Assembly (NCBI GenBank): GCA_021151625.1
Contig: JAGKWY010000133.1
Span: forward strand, 1 to 17,096
Length of the DNA: 17,096 nt
Direction of reading: 5' to 3'
DNA from: Gammaproteobacteria bacterium
GTDB lineage: Bacteria; Pseudomonadota; Gammaproteobacteria; Pseudomonadales; Cellvibrionaceae
Of this stretch, positions 15,845-17,096 are shown piece after piece. Within the stretch, counting starts at the first letter, position 1. Each line of letters opens with the position of its first letter. Under the pieces are notes generated by a model that made no database searches, was not told the origin of the DNA, and saw only the letters and a program-made list of their open reading frames with translations. The position numbers were made by a program, and so were the translations under genes.

Positions 15845-16873
15845 ATGTATCATCATATTCGCGATTTGTTATTCCGCCTGGATGCTGAAACTTCCCATGA
15901 ATTAAGTCTGGATATGTTGGGCGCAGCTGAGCGCTTGCATCTGCTGGGCCTGTTTACCAAGCCGGTACCCAGCAACCCGGTAAGCCTCTGGGGTCTGAAT
16001 TTTGATAATCCGGTAGGCCTTGCAGCGGGCCTGGATAAAAATGGTGATTATTTCAACGCCCTCGGCGCCCTGGGTTTTGGATTTGTGGAGATAGGCACTA
16101 TTACTCCACGTCCACAGCCGGGCAATCCACAGCCACGCTTGTTCCGCATCCCTGAAGCCCAGGGCATTATTAATCGCATGGGCTTTAACAATAAGGGCGT
16201 GGATCATTTGGTCGCCCAGGTGAAAAAGCGCCGCTTTAAGGGTGTATTGGGCATCAACATTGGTAAAAACGCGACCACCCCGGTAGAAAATGCGGTGGAC
16301 GATTACCTGATTTGCCTGCGCAAGGTCTATGAACACGCGGATTACATTACCGTTAATATTTCCTCACCGAATACCCCAGGGTTGCGCAATTTGCAGTTTG
16401 GAGATTCTTTATCCCAGTTGCTTGGTCCGCTGAAAAAAGAGCAGACGCTTTTGCAGCAAGCGACCGGAAAGTTTGTCCCCTTGTTGGTAAAAATCGCGCC
16501 GGATATGGATGAAGGTGAAATTGCCCAGGTTGCGGGCATACTGATTCAAGAGGGCATGGATGGCGTTATTGCCACCAACACCACCATTAGCCGTGTGGGC
16601 GTGGAAGAGTTTGAGAATGGTAGCGAAACTGGCGGTCTAAGCGGTTTGCCGGTGCGCGATAAAAGCACCTGGATTATTCGCACGTTAAATACCTGCCTGG
16701 GTGGCAAGTTGCCAATTATCGGGGTGGGTGGGATTTTCGATGCTGCCAGCGCGGCGGACAAGATTCGCGCAGGAGCAAGCTTGGTACAGGTTTACAGCGG
16801 GTTCATCTACGAGGGCCCAGCCTTGGTTCATGCCGCTGCCCAGGGTATTGAGAGCTATCAGAAAGGGTTGTAA
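15845..16873 (+). CDS. pyrD: Dihydroorotate dehydrogenase (quinone), class 2
   Basis: A 342-residue class 2 enzyme that oxidises dihydroorotate to orotate with FMN and passes electrons to the membrane quinone pool, the fourth step of UMP synthesis. The amphipathic N-terminal helices (1-40, MYHHIRDLLFRLDAETSHEL) that dock on the membrane and mark class 2 are present. The FMN/substrate motifs are GLAAGLDKNG (58-67), EIGTITPRPQPGN (82-94), NRMGFNN (110-116), GINIGKN (136-142) and NISSPNTPGLR (171-181), with S174 equivalent to the E. coli catalytic Ser175. VKIAPD (215-220), TNTT (244-247), GGLSG (263-267) and GVGGI (293-297) complete the set. Length matches E. coli (336). The ATG at 15845 follows AAGGG by six bases. 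It faces rmf across a terminator. Confidence 0.98.
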   Translation: MYHHIRDLLFRLDAETSHELSLDMLGAAERLHLLGLFTKPVPSNPVSLWGLNFDNPVGLAAGLDKNGDYFNALGALGFGFVEIGTITPRPQPGNPQPRLFRIPEAQGIINRMGFNNKGVDHLVAQVKKRRFKGVLGINIGKNATTPVENAVDDYLICLRKVYEHADYITVNISSPNTPGLRNLQFGDSLSQLLGPLKKEQTLLQQATGKFVPLLVKIAPDMDEGEIAQVAGILIQEGMDGVIATNTTISRVGVEEFENGSETGGLSGLPVRDKSTWIIRTLNTCLGGKLPIIGVGGIFDAASAADKIRAGASLVQVYSGFIYEGPALVHAAAQGIESYQKGL

Positions 16874-16908
16874 TTCACCCTCCATTTTTTCAAGGATAAA
16901 GAACGACG

Positions 16909-16928
16909 AAGCCCGCATTAGCGGGCTT
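16909..16928 (+). terminator. Rho-independent terminator of pyrD
   Basis: AAGCCCGC (16909-16916) pairs perfectly with GCGGGCTT (16921-16928) around the loop ATTA, followed by a T-rich stretch (TTATTTATT). It ends pyrD. On the other strand the hairpin is the same but lacks a U run, so its use by rmf is less certain. Confidence 0.9.
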
Positions 16929-16981
16929 ATTTATTCACAATGTGATTAGAGATAAGGAATTCTGTTGGTCTTGCTATGGTA

Positions 16982-17096
16982 TTAGCCGCTCATGGCAATG
17001 GGGCTAATGTTGGTGACTTTTTGAACCTGAGCCAAACGGCTGTAGCCATCCCACTGGTCAGTGCGCGATTCGCGCCAGCCGTTCAGCCACTGCTGG
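16982..17096 (-). CDS. rmf: Ribosome modulation factor, C-terminal part
   Basis: Partial: 37 codons plus the stop TAA (16982-16984), running off the window end. The visible sequence starts QQWLNGWRESRTDQWDG, the conserved RMF core that E. coli shows as QWLGGWREA and pseudomonads as a longer form with DNWDG. RMF is a small basic protein that binds the 30S subunit in stationary phase and drives formation of 100S ribosome dimers. The tail (about 20 residues past the WDG, ending AMSG) is of the longer Pseudomonas-like type. The convergent pyrD-rmf order matches pseudomonads. Start and promoter are outside the window. Confidence 0.9.
   Translation of the reverse strand, partial: QQWLNGWRESRTDQWDGYSRLAQVQKVTNISPIAMSG

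Overview
The window reads as ordinary chromosome of a Gammaproteobacterium with roughly balanced GC, most likely a Cellvibrio-like or otherwise Pseudomonas-related member. The genus is a guess. The reasons are a class 2 (quinone-linked) PyrD followed convergently by rmf, a ~180 kDa NAD-glutamate dehydrogenase divergent from a MoxR/Bat operon, and a small DUF2835 gene next to pyrD. As far as I remember, these same modules lie near each other in Pseudomonas aeruginosa, so this looks like conserved vertical backbone. I see no IS element, integrase, tRNA, CRISPR array or phage gene.

Layout. 26-829 (+) encodes a membrane-anchored protein resembling a lone nitrate/nitrite-sensing (NIT) domain and ends at a strong bidirectional terminator. 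930-8311 (-) is a six-gene operon: moxR, a DUF58 protein, a DUF4381 protein, batA, batB/batC (von Willebrand A plus TPR plus a long Gln/Asp/Asn/Lys tail) and batD. Its junctions from DUF4381 onward are tight or overlapping. 8349-13289 (+) is NAD-glutamate dehydrogenase, whose N-terminus is uncertain. 13427-15439 (+) is a methyl-accepting chemotaxis protein. 15501-15734 (+) is a DUF2835 protein. 15845-16873 (+) is pyrD with a rho-independent terminator. The window closes on the C-terminal 37 codons of rmf (-).

How the genes work together. The Bat proteins are expected to form a membrane complex: two integrin-like VWA proteins with intact metal-binding motifs, a periplasmic/membrane BatD, and a MoxR AAA+ ATPase with DUF58 as cytoplasmic partners. 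Such systems are linked to envelope stress tolerance or maturation of other complexes. The dehydrogenase feeds glutamate carbon into the TCA cycle, PyrD serves pyrimidine synthesis, and RMF dimerises ribosomes in stationary phase. The MCP and the first gene both carry an HRG-type helix reminiscent of NIT sensors.

I found no clearly new multigene system. The items most worth checking are local: the stand-alone NIT-like protein with a predicted cytoplasmic sensor, the Q/D/N/K repeat tail of BatB/C, a 15-bp tandem repeat that reiterates the moxR stop codon, a 17-bp tandem repeat over the DUF2835 start, a possible pyrimidine-type regulatory hairpin in front of pyrD, and an ambiguous start/promoter for the glutamate dehydrogenase.
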